A DNA stretch of 64,000 nucleotides from Leptospiraceae bacterium (lineage in GTDB: Bacteria; Spirochaetota; Leptospiria; Leptospirales; Leptospiraceae): contig JACKPA010000008.1 in assembly GCA_024233865.1 (NCBI GenBank), forward strand, positions 215,000 through 278,999, read 5' to 3'. This document shows positions 1 to 8,168 of the stretch, one piece after another. The translations under genes and the position numbers were made by a program. Numbering within the stretch: the first letter of the stretch is position 1; each line of letters opens with the position of its first letter. The notes under the pieces are model-generated. The model worked only from the letters and a program-made list of their open reading frames with translations. It was not told where the DNA came from and did no database searches.

Positions 1-1683
1 AAAGCACCATTTCGTGCTTATGTAAAATCGATCAATGGAAGATTGATAGAAAATGCTGCCGGGCAAACCGTATTTAGCAGAAGGGGTTCTCTCGTAATAC
101 AACAATTGATACAAGACTTTGGAATAGATGACCTTTCTAACATAACGGTTGAAAATGGTCAAAATGTTGATAAAGGTGAGGCTTTTGCCGTAAACCTAAA
201 AGGTGAAAGAGTCACCGCAGAACTAAACGGAATATTAGAGACACACGGAGACCGAATCCGAATCCTTGGTGACGATGTTGTCATTCCCATAAAAATCGGA
301 ACCATACTCAATAAGATTAAAGATACCGGTAAAATTATTGCACAGGGTGACGTTCTACCTCAAGGATTTGCTTTGGCTGAATTTGACCCTTTTAACGACT
401 TAGGTATATCAGAGCTGGAAGGCGAAGTTCACTGGGAAGAATTGGAAGTTGGTAAAAACGTAAGAAGGGACGAAGACCAAAAAACGAGTAATGTTATTTT
501 TAAAGTTATTGAGCAAAAAAGAGAAAAATTGAATCCAAGGATGACCGTTTCCAATGGAAACGAATTGGAAGAGTATTCTGTTCCTGTTGATGCTCTTATA
601 ACCCTGCAATCAGGTAATAAAGTGAAAAAAGGTGATATTCTCTTTAAAATACCTTTGGTTGCGGAAAAGAACAGGGACATCACCGGTGGTTTGCCTCGTG
701 TTGACGAGTTGTTTGAAGCGCGAAGACCAAAAGATGCGTGTACTTTAGCTGAAACAAGCGGAAGAATCCGGGACAGGGGAGAAATTGTCAAAGAAAAAAG
801 GGTATTTTACATCATTCCCGATAACAATCCCGACTCTGAAGTGAAAGTTCAAATTCCAATTGGTAAGCAACTTCGTGTCCAAGACGGTGACTATGTGAAA
901 CAAGGGGATCAGCTAGATGATGGAAATTTTGATCCACATGATATTTTAAAAATCAAGGGTGTTGATGCTCTACATGCATATTTAGTGAAAGAAGTGCAGG
1001 AAGTCTATCGCTTGCAAGGGGTTCATATCAATGACAAACACATTGAAGTTGTGGTTCGTCAGATGCTTAGAAAAGTGATTATCGCTGACAGTGGAGACAC
1101 ATCCTTTGTTTCTCAACAGCAAGTAGACAACTTTTTGTTTAGAGAAGAGAATAGACGTGTTATCCAAGAGGGTGGAAGTCCGGCTCAATCCATACCCGTC
1201 CTTCTTGGTCTGACAAAAGCGTCTTTGAATACGGAATCTTTCTTTTCCGCAGCTTCGTTCCAAGAGACTACAAAAGTGCTCACTGATGCTGCGATCAAAG
1301 GAAAAACAGATCATCTTTTGGGATTAAAAGAAAACGTAATTATCGGACACATGATTCCAGCCGGAACCGGAATGAGAAAGTATCAGACCATAGATGTGTA
1401 TAAAGAAGAATACGGAGATATTGACAAGTATAGAAGAGAACCGGAAGAAGATGATGAAATCAAGATTTTATCACCAATTGCTGAAGCTTCTGAAAAAAGC
1501 GTTTTGGCAATCCAGTCTTCTGATTTGCTAGGAATGAGTCATAAAGACGAAGATGAGGATGATGATTATGAAGAAGATGATGAATTGGAAGAGGATGATG
1601 ATTTAGAAGAAGATGACGACGATTTAGAAGATGACGATGATGATGGTTTTGATGATGAGGATGATGAGGATGATGAGGAATAA
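1..1683 (+). CDS. rpoC: DNA-directed RNA polymerase subunit beta' (3' part)
   Basis: This is the C-terminal 560 residues of the RNA polymerase beta' subunit; the reading frame is open to the window edge, so the gene begins upstream. Conserved beta' stretches are visible: GGLPRVDELFEARRPKDA near residue 230, the QMLRKV segment near 350, and the FQETTKVLTDAAIKGKTD block near 420, which belongs to the conserved C-terminal region. The protein ends in an extreme acidic tail of about 46 residues, roughly 39 of them Asp or Glu, encoded by GAT/GAA-rich sequence. The usual beta' C-terminus lacks such a tail. It is followed after 86 bp by rpsL and rpsG in the same direction, as in the rpoBC-str arrangement of many bacteria. 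Identification is certain; the role of the tail is unknown. Confidence 0.98.
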   Translation, partial: KAPFRAYVKSINGRLIENAAGQTVFSRRGSLVIQQLIQDFGIDDLSNITVENGQNVDKGEAFAVNLKGERVTAELNGILETHGDRIRILGDDVVIPIKIGTILNKIKDTGKIIAQGDVLPQGFALAEFDPFNDLGISELEGEVHWEELEVGKNVRRDEDQKTSNVIFKVIEQKREKLNPRMTVSNGNELEEYSVPVDALITLQSGNKVKKGDILFKIPLVAEKNRDITGGLPRVDELFEARRPKDACTLAETSGRIRDRGEIVKEKRVFYIIPDNNPDSEVKVQIPIGKQLRVQDGDYVKQGDQLDDGNFDPHDILKIKGVDALHAYLVKEVQEVYRLQGVHINDKHIEVVVRQMLRKVIIADSGDTSFVSQQQVDNFLFREENRRVIQEGGSPAQSIPVLLGLTKASLNTESFFSAASFQETTKVLTDAAIKGKTDHLLGLKENVIIGHMIPAGTGMRKYQTIDVYKEEYGDIDKYRREPEEDDEIKILSPIAEASEKSVLAIQSSDLLGMSHKDEDEDDDYEEDDELEEDDDLEEDDDDLEDDDDDGFDDEDDEDDEE

Positions 1684-1706
1684 GTAACGGGTAATAAGGA
1701 ATGAGG

Positions 1707-1724
1707 GATTAGCATTTGCTAATC
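1707..1724. other. Small hairpin between rpoC and rpsL
   Basis: A perfect 7-bp stem (GATTAGC/GCTAATC) with a 4-nt loop lies in the rpoC-rpsL gap. It is followed by an A-rich rather than T-rich stretch, so it does not look like an intrinsic terminator; an mRNA processing or stability hairpin is possible. Confidence 0.35.
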
Positions 1725-1769
1725 AATAAAAACTAATGATATTATTAAATTACAAAGGAAAGGAAATGA

Positions 1770-2144
1770 ATGCCAACAATTAACCAGTTAATCAGACATG
1801 GAAGGAAACAACAAAGAAGGAAAACAAAATCACCAGCTTTGAAAGCCTGCCCACAAAGGAGAGGTGTATGCACTAGAGTGATGACATTTACACCCAAAAA
1901 GCCTAATTCAGCTTTGAGGAAGGTTGCAAGAGTTCGGTTGTCAACTGGAATAGAGGTAACAGCGTATATACCAGGAGAAGGTCATAATTTACAAGAGCAC
2001 AATGTTGTGTTGATACGTGGTGGAAGGGTGAAAGATTTACCGGGGGTTAGATACCATATAATTCGGGGAACTTTGGACACTCTAGGTGTGGATAAAAGAA
2101 GAAAAGGTCGTTCCAAATATGGAGCAAAAAGACCTAAGGCGTAA
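1770..2144 (+). CDS. rpsL: 30S ribosomal protein S12
   Basis: S12 of the small ribosomal subunit, 124 aa, the usual length for the family. It contributes to the decoding centre. The hallmark TPKKPNSALRK segment (residues 41-51), where streptomycin-resistance substitutions arise in other bacteria, carries both usual lysines. GRVKDLPGVRYHIIRG and the C-terminal RSKYGAKRPK are also intact. The start ATG is preceded by AAAGGAAAGG, a good ribosome binding site. rpsG follows after 15 bp, so the two are co-transcribed. The sequence resembles spirochaete S12, although this cannot be shown without alignment. Confidence 0.98.
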   Translation: MPTINQLIRHGRKQQRRKTKSPALKACPQRRGVCTRVMTFTPKKPNSALRKVARVRLSTGIEVTAYIPGEGHNLQEHNVVLIRGGRVKDLPGVRYHIIRGTLDTLGVDKRRKGRSKYGAKRPKA

Positions 2145-2159
2145 TTAGAGGGAATTGCT

Positions 2160-2633
2160 ATGTCAAGAAGAAGATCAAAATTAGAACCAAGAACTATGGC
2201 ACCGGACATTAAGTATGGTGATCCAGTCATAACTAAATTTATTAACTGTTTAATGTATAGCGGGAAAAAAAGTGTAGCAGAGAGCATTTTTTATGACGCT
2301 ATGGAAATTGTGAAAACAAAAACAAATTCCGAACCTTACGAAGTATTCAAAGAAGCTCTAAGCAATGTAAAACCGGAAGTCGAAGTAAAATCCAGAAGAG
2401 TAGGGGGAGTAACATACCAAGTCCCTATCGAAGTTCGCCCTGAAAGAAAAATGGCTTTGGGTATAAAATGGATTATTAAATATTCCAGAGCGAGAAATGA
2501 AAAGTCTATGAGTGCAAAACTCGCTGGCGAGATATTAGAAGCACATAAGGGTACAGGAGCTTCTATTAAGAAGAAAGAAGATATTAGAAAAATGGCTGAG
2601 GCGAACAAAGCGTTTAGTCATTATAGATGGTAG
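2160..2633 (+). CDS. rpsG: 30S ribosomal protein S7
   Basis: S7 is the primary assembly protein of the 30S head and contacts 16S rRNA and the E site. The 157-aa product has the family's normal length and motifs: MSRRR at the start, DPVITKFINCLMYSGKKS (about residues 22-39), GGVTYQVPIEVRPERK (about 82-97) and a C-terminal AHKGTGASIKKKEDIRKMAEANKAF stretch in pieces. It lies 15 bp after rpsL with an AGAGGG binding site. In many bacteria fusA and tuf follow; here they do not, and accessory genes begin instead about 250 bp later. Confidence 0.98.
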   Translation: MSRRRSKLEPRTMAPDIKYGDPVITKFINCLMYSGKKSVAESIFYDAMEIVKTKTNSEPYEVFKEALSNVKPEVEVKSRRVGGVTYQVPIEVRPERKMALGIKWIIKYSRARNEKSMSAKLAGEILEAHKGTGASIKKKEDIRKMAEANKAFSHYRW

Positions 2634-2641
2634 GCAAATTC

Positions 2642-2706
2642 TTCGACCCGGTTGTTGAGCGAAGTCGAAACATATGGATAAACACCGAGATAGATAAATC
2701 GGTGTT
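2642..2706. repeat. Two hairpins downstream of rpsG
   Basis: Two inverted repeats stand side by side: TTCGAC (2642-2647) pairs with GTCGAA (2664-2669), and AACACCGA (2681-2688) pairs perfectly with TCGGTGTT (2699-2706). Neither is followed by a T run. They could stabilise or end the rpsL-rpsG transcript, or be REP-like debris at the edge of the accessory island. Confidence 0.4.
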
Positions 2707-2714
2707 GTCTGTGG

Positions 2715-2849
2715 TTGATTGTTGGAGATGATGTAGGAGTTCATTACGGTAAGTTAAAGCAATTTTGGAAGGTTGTAATAAAAATAGTTAAAGAACTTAA
2801 TGTTCTAAACGAATACCAAGCCAGGAAAGTGATTTCAGCACTACGCTGA
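2715..2849 (+). CDS. Possible small ORF or gene remnant
   Basis: An open frame of 44 codons starting with TTG encodes a peptide beginning MIVGDDVGVHYGKLKQFW and ending in a basic helix-like segment. Its residue composition looks protein-like, but there is no clear ribosome binding site and no recognised family. It may be the tail of a decayed gene. It sits just upstream of the antitoxin-like gene. Confidence 0.22.
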   Translation: MIVGDDVGVHYGKLKQFWKVVIKIVKELNVLNEYQARKVISALR

Positions 2850-2885
2850 ATCAAAAAAAACGATGTGAACGTAATAGGAGTTACT

Positions 2886-3134
2886 ATGCAAAATGCTTAT
2901 ATTTTGACTGGATTTCTTAAAAGTCCAAATCTAATAGAGCTTGATGAATCATTGTCTTTTTCATTCCAAAAGGTTAGGATTATTGTAGAACCATTGCAAA
3001 TCATATATAGAAAAAAATCTTTATTGAAAACGCTTGAGACAATTCAAAATAGACAAAAAAGTAGAAATTATATCCCACAGTTAAAAGAAGAAGTTGATAA
3101 ATATATTACGGAATTAAGGGGAAGCTGGGATTAA
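2886..3134 (+). CDS. VapB-type antitoxin-like protein
   Basis: An 82-aa protein that looks like the antitoxin of a type II toxin-antitoxin pair. The N-terminus (ILTGFLKSPNLIELDESL) has the look of small beta-strand DNA-binding antitoxins, and the C-terminal half is a charged helix ending in ELRGSWD, as in antitoxins that wrap a PIN toxin. The ATG at 2886 is preferred over the upstream GTG at 2865 because AGGAG lies 5 nt before it. A reading frame starting like a PIN-domain toxin begins 2 nt after the stop but breaks off after 18 codons. The antitoxin therefore appears orphaned. Family assignment rests on pattern recognition and context, not on a search. Confidence 0.6.
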   Translation: MQNAYILTGFLKSPNLIELDESLSFSFQKVRIIVEPLQIIYRKKSLLKTLETIQNRQKSRNYIPQLKEEVDKYITELRGSWD

Positions 3135-3135
3135 A

Positions 3136-3192
3136 TTGAAATACTATTTAGATAGTTCCATAGTTATTTTTTGTAATGAAATTTTATTTTAA
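3136..3192 (+). pseudogene. Truncated PIN-domain (VapC-like) toxin start
   Basis: Directly after the antitoxin stop, a TTG-initiated frame reads MKYYLDSSIVIFCNEILF and then stops. The YYLDSSIVI segment matches the first beta strand and the first catalytic aspartate of PIN-domain RNases such as VapC. A complete VapC has about 130 residues, so this is an 18-codon stub. It is cut off where the convergent nucleotidyltransferase-like gene ends, which suggests that insertion or deletion removed the rest. Confidence 0.55.
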
Positions 3193-3843
3193 CTTTATAC
3201 CGAATTTTTCAAGTAAAATGGTAGATTGTTCCTTTGACATTATATTATTTTTATAAATTGTGTTTAAGTTGTCAAGGATATAGTCATGATAAAGAGAAAA
3301 CAAAGCAAGTGCTCTTTCTATAGCCAAGGCACCTTCATCTTCATAATCAAACCATTCTGATGATTTAATTGAGGCCTCTACATAGTTTATAAAAGTAAGC
3401 GTTGGGTCGATTATCTCTGCTGGGGCTTTCATTAGTGATTTTACTAGAGGGTCATTAATATCATTTTGTTTAATATAAACTGTTCTGGGGTTTTTGATGT
3501 TTCCAATTTCTATTTTTTCACCTACTAGTTCGATCAATATATTGAAACTTGGATGGTAAAAACGAAATGAGAAATTATCTTTTTGGTAAAACCCGATCTT
3601 TAAAAGTATTTCAGAAAATATATCAGTGTCTCGTGAAACGAAATCAGTATCAGTAGAGCCTATAGTGCGCGACCAGTAAGCAGCAGATTGACCTCCAACT
3701 AGGATACAAGATAAATTATATTTTCTCAAAATTGAAGAAAATACAATTGCTACTGCTAAGTGCAGCGCTTCAGGATCATCAGCAAAATGATCACTTAGCT
3801 TAGATAGGGCTGAGACGAGGTCTTGATGAATATCTTCTGTCAC
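3184..3843 (-). CDS. Nucleotidyltransferase-like protein (AbiEii/DUF6036-like)
   Basis: A 219-aa soluble protein. Around residues 48-72 it has a VGGQSAAYWSRT segment followed by STDTDFVSRDTD, resembling the Gly-Gly and acidic metal-binding region of the nucleotidyltransferase fold used by AbiEii-type toxins and DUF6036 proteins. The spacing is not exactly canonical, so catalytic activity is not assured. A small basic protein gene lies upstream and overlaps it by 44 nt, an arrangement common in toxin-antitoxin pairs. The gene runs toward the truncated PIN toxin. Which member would be toxic is unknown. Confidence 0.5.
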   Translation of the reverse strand: MTEDIHQDLVSALSKLSDHFADDPEALHLAVAIVFSSILRKYNLSCILVGGQSAAYWSRTIGSTDTDFVSRDTDIFSEILLKIGFYQKDNFSFRFYHPSFNILIELVGEKIEIGNIKNPRTVYIKQNDINDPLVKSLMKAPAEIIDPTLTFINYVEASIKSSEWFDYEDEGALAIERALALFSLYHDYILDNLNTIYKNNIMSKEQSTILLEKFGIKLK

Positions 3844-3979
3844 GATCCAATTTTTCTTGGCAACGTTTTGATTCCTCTTTGGAAGAACGTAATTTTTTCC
3901 GTTTATTGTAACCAGCTAAAAGTATTGGTAGTGCTTTTTCACGAGCCTCTTGAAAGGATATTCTTTTAGGATTTTTCAT
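3800..3979 (-). CDS. Small basic protein overlapping the nucleotidyltransferase-like gene
   Basis: A 59-aa protein rich in Lys and Arg (FQEAREKALPILLAGYNKRK), ending RPRLSPI. The ATG at 3979 is preferred to the one at 4000, because an AAGAGAG element precedes it at a reasonable distance. Its 3' end overlaps the next gene by 44 nt, so the two are translationally linked. No family is recognised. Size and position fit an antitoxin or DNA-binding partner of the nucleotidyltransferase-like protein, but this is inference from layout only. Confidence 0.5.
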   Translation of the reverse strand: MKNPKRISFQEAREKALPILLAGYNKRKKLRSSKEESKRCQEKLDRDRRYSSRPRLSPI

Positions 3980-4251
3980 TTGTATCTCTCTTATGTTCAA
4001 GGTATAGATAAATATAAAGAATGGTCAAGTATTTTAGATAGTAATGCTGCTATTCACGATAAAAAAAATACTGTTTTGAACCATTGCAAAAAAGTATATG
4101 AAAGGAAATTCATATACTCAATAAAATCAAGGATTTACTTATGTTTATGGTAAATATTCCATAAATAAGTCTTTAAGCTCCTTTACATAACAGGAAAGGC
4201 GTGAATTATGTCTCATTTAAAAAGCAGAGACTATTGGGGATGGTAACGATT

Positions 4252-4506
4252 TCAGATAGCACTTATTTGCCTTTGAAGTTCGGTTTCCGTTAATTCATCG
4301 AAGCAAGATACTTTGTATTTAGCCAGCATCTCGATAAAATCTATCCTATGTATACCGAGTATTTTTGCTCCCACGCTCGATGAAACTTTTCCTAATTCAT
4401 AAAGTTTTATAAGTGCCATTTTTTTTATTTCAAAAACGAATTCTACTTCATCCAGTTTTAGACTCAAAGCAAGAAAGGAAGGGAAATCTACTTTTAATGT
4501 ATCCAT
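4252..4506 (-). CDS. UPF0175 family protein
   Basis: An 84-aa protein with the UPF0175 pattern: an N-terminal strand, then ALIKLYELGKVSSSVGAKIL and GIHRIDFIEMLAKYKVS, which form a helix-turn-helix. Members often sit beside DUF3368 PIN toxins and are thought to act as their antitoxins. No toxin follows downstream; the 250 bp below it contain only fragmentary frames. A second UPF0175 gene lies at 14650 on the other strand. The start ATG has only a weak GGTAAA upstream. Confidence 0.75.
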   Translation of the reverse strand: MDTLKVDFPSFLALSLKLDEVEFVFEIKKMALIKLYELGKVSSSVGAKILGIHRIDFIEMLAKYKVSCFDELTETELQRQISAI

Positions 4507-4749
4507 TAGAATTTTACCTATATACCATGATTAGAGTGATTTACATGCTTAGGTTTGCTTGAATTTAGAAATTGATCAACTGTTTTATTGCGGTTTTATC
4601 GAAAAAGTGGGATTTCGTCAAAAATTCCCGTTTGTAAAACTAAAACCTCATATATAATTTTTTATAAAACCGCTTGACAATTTATTTCATTATTTTAGGA
4701 AAACCGGTTTTTTTATTGAATAAAACATTGGTTGTTATCCAATATAAAC

Positions 4750-5513
4750 ATGGCAGAAGAAATTAATAACCCACACAATGCCTTTGTTGTCAGCATTTTA
4801 AAACAAAAAAAATATGCGATCCAATTCCTATCCCAGGTATTGCCTAAAACCATTTCCAATAATCTTGATTTTGGAAAGCTCACACTCGAAGATACCTCTT
4901 TTATAAGCGGAAAATTCAAAGAATTCTTTTCCGATATTCTATTTCAGATACCGTTCAAAAAGGCGAATTATTGGAGTTAGGAAAAGAGGTTTTTACATCT
5001 CAAGATGGTTTGGATTTATTGAAGAAGTTGTTGGTGTATGCCTTTAGTGTAAATGATATGGATTCTCAAAAAGTAAAGGAAATTCTAAAAAGGACAGTAT
5101 CAGAAGAAAGGAGTGAAGAAGTTATGACAACAGCACAAAGACTTAGGACCGAGGGAAAAATTGAAGGAAAAATCGAGGGAAAAATTGAAGGTGAAACCAA
5201 GGGAAAAATTGAGGGGAAAATCGAAGGTTTTAAGGATGGAAAATTAGAAAGTGCGTTTACTCTATTGAATATGGGAATATCAGAGAACATAGTTCTCCAA
5301 GCAACAGGTCTGAAAAAAGCAGATTTGCGGAAATATGGCATCCAAATCGGACCGAAGTATGGTTTACTACAGGTCAAACGCTCAAGACGCAAGTCAATTT
5401 TAAACACAGTATTAAAAATGAGAAAGCATGGGATGGAAACAGCATCTATCGCAGAAGTCAGTGAGTTGAATGAAAAATGGTTAGAGAGATTTTTCAAGAA
5501 AGCAAAGGTGTAA
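4750..5513 (+). pseudogene. Rpn/YhgA-like PD-(D/E)XK family gene, internally deleted
   Basis: Two fragments in different frames make up one broken gene. The first (4750-4980) has the typical Rpn N-terminus: NPHNAFVVSILKQKKYAIQF, then LPKTI and an FFSDILFQIPFKK segment. The second (from about 4953 to 5513) has the C-terminal region: DLLKKLLVYAF, a Gly-Lys-Ile-Glu-Gly repeat tract (about residues 60-85 of that fragment) and a helical end. The central nuclease core carrying the Asp and Glu-x-Gln catalytic residues is missing and the frame shifts at the junction. Rpn proteins are recombination-promoting nucleases and were first annotated as transposases. The intact relatives at 13312 and 17549 allow comparison. 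Confidence 0.75.
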
Positions 5514-6405
5514 TCTTAACCTAGGTTAAATTATACAAATGTCTTAAGTTGACAGAAACAAAGCGATGCATTGAGTTCGAAGTGTAGCAGAGTATCCAAG
5601 TTACTGCATATCGAAGTGACAAATAGCTTTGCTTTAGGTGATTTATGGGAAAAACTACCAATATACATTTTAAAACCGCTAAAAACGCTTGAGTTCATCG
5701 CCAAGAACGCAAAGATTATATTTTACATCCTTGTTATCCTTTTCGCATACTTAGCAAACTTTGCGGTTATCACTTGCAACATGGTATGTTCTTTTTAAGT
5801 ATTCACCTAACTTGCCAAAACAGGGAAGATTTTTTATACCTGAAAATGTATAAGATTCCTTACTAAGGAGCATACCCATCTTTAACTGAAGATCATTTGA
5901 TCGTCAACTGAATATTAGATCACTCCTCAGTATAAAAAAATTAAATCGGTTGGTATAAAATTTAAGAGAAAATCAAAACAAATGCTATATATTCTTGCAA
6001 CGGAATTTCCATGAAAATTCTTACCTCCTCATGTTCATTTCAACGGCTATTTTGAGGAGTAAGATGCACACGGACGGACGTGTCCCTAAGAAAACTGGTA
6101 TGTTCATTCCAAGAATTCACCTTAGGTCGTTTTCAATATGTGCTAGCTTGGAAATTGCACTTCTCAACGACCGTTTTAAATCCGAAAACCACTCTGTTTT
6201 GTGTATAATCACTCATTTCAGCTACACTTAGGTGAGCGAACTGGTTGCTTGATTGAGAGAGTATTTACATTTTTTGTATATTTTTTTCTCAAACCACTTG
6301 ACAATGGTCTTTCATTATTTTTCTGTTTAAAAAACGAGTGGATTTTTACAAATTCCATTGGTTTTGTCCTTTTGTGAATGTTTTTTTCGGGAGAGTCGAA
6401 TAGGA
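5514..6405. other. Gene-poor stretch between Rpn fragment and operon
   Basis: No convincing gene is seen on either strand in these 890 bp. Near 6298 the sequence ACTTGACAAT followed by TTTCATTATTTT repeats a similar block near 4674, just upstream of the Rpn-like pseudogene. TTGACA could serve as a -35 element, but no convincing -10 at the right distance was found. A GAGAG element at 6391-6395 may serve the first gene of the operon. Confidence 0.4.
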
Positions 6406-7836
6406 ATGTCAAAAATAGCAAGAGCAAAGAAAGATAAAGACGGAAAGTTTGGATATGTGAATGAGGATTACAAGCCAATAACAGAATTTGAATATGATTA
6501 TGTCTATAATTTTGTTGATGGACATGGTGTTGTGTATAAAAATAAAAAGTATAGTGTAATTGACTCTGCCATAAAAGAGGTTCTTTCACCACAAACCGTA
6601 AACCCTGCAAATATGGATATTGGTGACGAATATGACAATCTCACCGGAAACCATAAAAGTTTGATAACCTACCACAAAAGCCATGCTCGTGAGTTCGTTG
6701 GAACAACGAATTGGTATTCTGTTCGATATGATAAAGAAAGTAAAAAGTTTGTGATTTTTCCTGAGTTTGCTCATGTGAAGGATGAAGATTATCCAAAACC
6801 TGCGGAGTATGAAGCGAAAGGGTTTAGGTTTGTTGGACCGTGGGTGGGTGAAGCTATTCTTTTTAAAGTTGCTTTTATGAGTGGTGGTATCGCAGAAATT
6901 ACATTTACTGATAAGGACAAAGATTTTGAAAAAGAAATTTTAAAGCTATTGTACATCGAATTATTTTTGGATCTGGATATTCAAAAAATTCATGTAATTC
7001 AATCTTCTTTTATAAAAAAGAAGGAAATTAAAATATCTGATCTGGAAAAAGAAATTGATTTTGATCTTAAAAAGGATTTGGAAGGTATTCTCAATCGTAT
7101 TATTGAAAAGATTCGGGAAAACCATAAGAAAGAAATTCGAGAACTAAAACTAAGAATTGATAATAATGATATATCAATCGGAGGATTCCTTGATGAAGAA
7201 TTTTATATCTCAATGAAGATTGATAATAAACAAAAGTCAGCTGATATATCTTTTGAAGTTCCAGATGGATTAGTTGGAACTGGTTTTATTAGATATATAT
7301 TTAAGATATTGTATTTTGCATCTAAATACAAAAAGTTAGATGAAATAACAATAAAAGATGCTGTTGGATATTGGTGGGCAGTACTGGGCAGTAAGGCTAG
7401 TATAGAAGATATTCGGAGAATTTTAAAAGAGAATCGCGATGAACTTGAACATGGGATATTTGTTTATGAAAGTCGGGAGTGTCAAATAGAGGACAAGGTA
7501 AAACGACTGAATGATAGAGAATCAGTATTAACTGTAGATGATCTGGATGAAATTGATGAATACGTTAATACAAGAGAGGATGAGGGATTTGATGATATTG
7601 AAATGAATTATTTTGCACAAGAAGATCATAAATATGGAGAAGCGTTTTTAGTAGAAAAGAAATGGAATGCAATATTTGATTTGTCTGTACCTATGCTTGA
7701 GTTGTTTGACGAAAGAGGCTTGAAGGTGATTGAAGATCATCTTTTAAGGTTAGCCAAGGATATTAATAAGAAAAAAATAAGTGTTGAGTTTGAGAAAAGT
7801 GAAGCAGGCATAAAATCTGTTAAAATAGGTTCTTAG
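6406..7836 (+). CDS. WG-repeat-like protein, first gene of unrecognised operon
   Basis: A 476-aa soluble protein. Residues about 8-60 (KDKDGKFGYVNEDYKPITEF, then YDYVYNFVDGHGVVYKNKKY) match the look of WG repeats, short beta modules found in peptide-binding proteins. The rest is a mix of charged helices and strands with no family recognised; residues about 210-260 form a Lys/Glu-rich likely coiled coil. The ATG at 6406 is chosen over the upstream TTG at 6358 because the extra 16 residues read as noise. Two further genes follow in the same direction at 32 and 15 bp spacing, making a likely three-gene operon. A sensor or scaffold role is conceivable but not shown. Confidence 0.7.
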   Translation: MSKIARAKKDKDGKFGYVNEDYKPITEFEYDYVYNFVDGHGVVYKNKKYSVIDSAIKEVLSPQTVNPANMDIGDEYDNLTGNHKSLITYHKSHAREFVGTTNWYSVRYDKESKKFVIFPEFAHVKDEDYPKPAEYEAKGFRFVGPWVGEAILFKVAFMSGGIAEITFTDKDKDFEKEILKLLYIELFLDLDIQKIHVIQSSFIKKKEIKISDLEKEIDFDLKKDLEGILNRIIEKIRENHKKEIRELKLRIDNNDISIGGFLDEEFYISMKIDNKQKSADISFEVPDGLVGTGFIRYIFKILYFASKYKKLDEITIKDAVGYWWAVLGSKASIEDIRRILKENRDELEHGIFVYESRECQIEDKVKRLNDRESVLTVDDLDEIDEYVNTREDEGFDDIEMNYFAQEDHKYGEAFLVEKKWNAIFDLSVPMLELFDERGLKVIEDHLLRLAKDINKKKISVEFEKSEAGIKSVKIGS

Positions 7837-7868
7837 AATTAAATAATATAAATTGTTGAGGTGAGAAA

Positions 7869-8153
7869 ATGAAAAATGATGTAAGTAAAGATTTTCAGGA
7901 GATTAAACCTAGCCAAATAAGAACAATTGTGAATAAAACACATGACCTTGTTGGAGAACGATTAAGCCGTACGGAAATATTTGATAAGTTAGAAGAAAGT
8001 AACTATGATGCTAAAACTATTAAAAAAATAGTAAATCGGTATTTCCATGTGGTTTATGCAGAGGGAAAGGCTACGAAAAAACTAGATGATAGTATTGAAA
8101 AATTAATACAAGTTAAAAAGAAAGAATACGAAGAATATGCGAAAAATGATTAA
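7869..8153 (+). CDS. Small helical protein, second gene of unrecognised operon
   Basis: A 94-aa, mostly helical, highly charged protein with no signal peptide or membrane segment. The stretch LSRTEIFDKLEESNYDAKT could form a helix-turn-helix or winged-helix start, but no family is recognised. GAGGTGAG lies just before the ATG. It is sandwiched between the WG-repeat-like gene and the large nuclease-like gene with tight spacing. By position it may be an adaptor or regulator that works with both. Confidence 0.65.
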   Translation: MKNDVSKDFQEIKPSQIRTIVNKTHDLVGERLSRTEIFDKLEESNYDAKTIKKIVNRYFHVVYAEGKATKKLDDSIEKLIQVKKKEYEEYAKND

Positions 8154-8168
8154 TTAAGGATGTAAGAG

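Noticed and set aside
3950..4153. 67-codon plus-strand frame between the small basic gene and UPF0175
   Set aside because: It overlaps the start of the minus-strand gene, has no binding site and its residues look random.
4100..4250. Short frames on both strands (for example a 12-codon frame with a fair binding site at about 4209, and a minus-strand frame ending in FMEYLP)
   Set aside because: Too short to judge; they could be toxin remnants beside UPF0175 but match nothing recognisable.
5571..6231. Frames of 75-78 codons in the gap before the three-gene operon
   Set aside because: No binding sites, unlikely composition, and no resemblance to any protein family.
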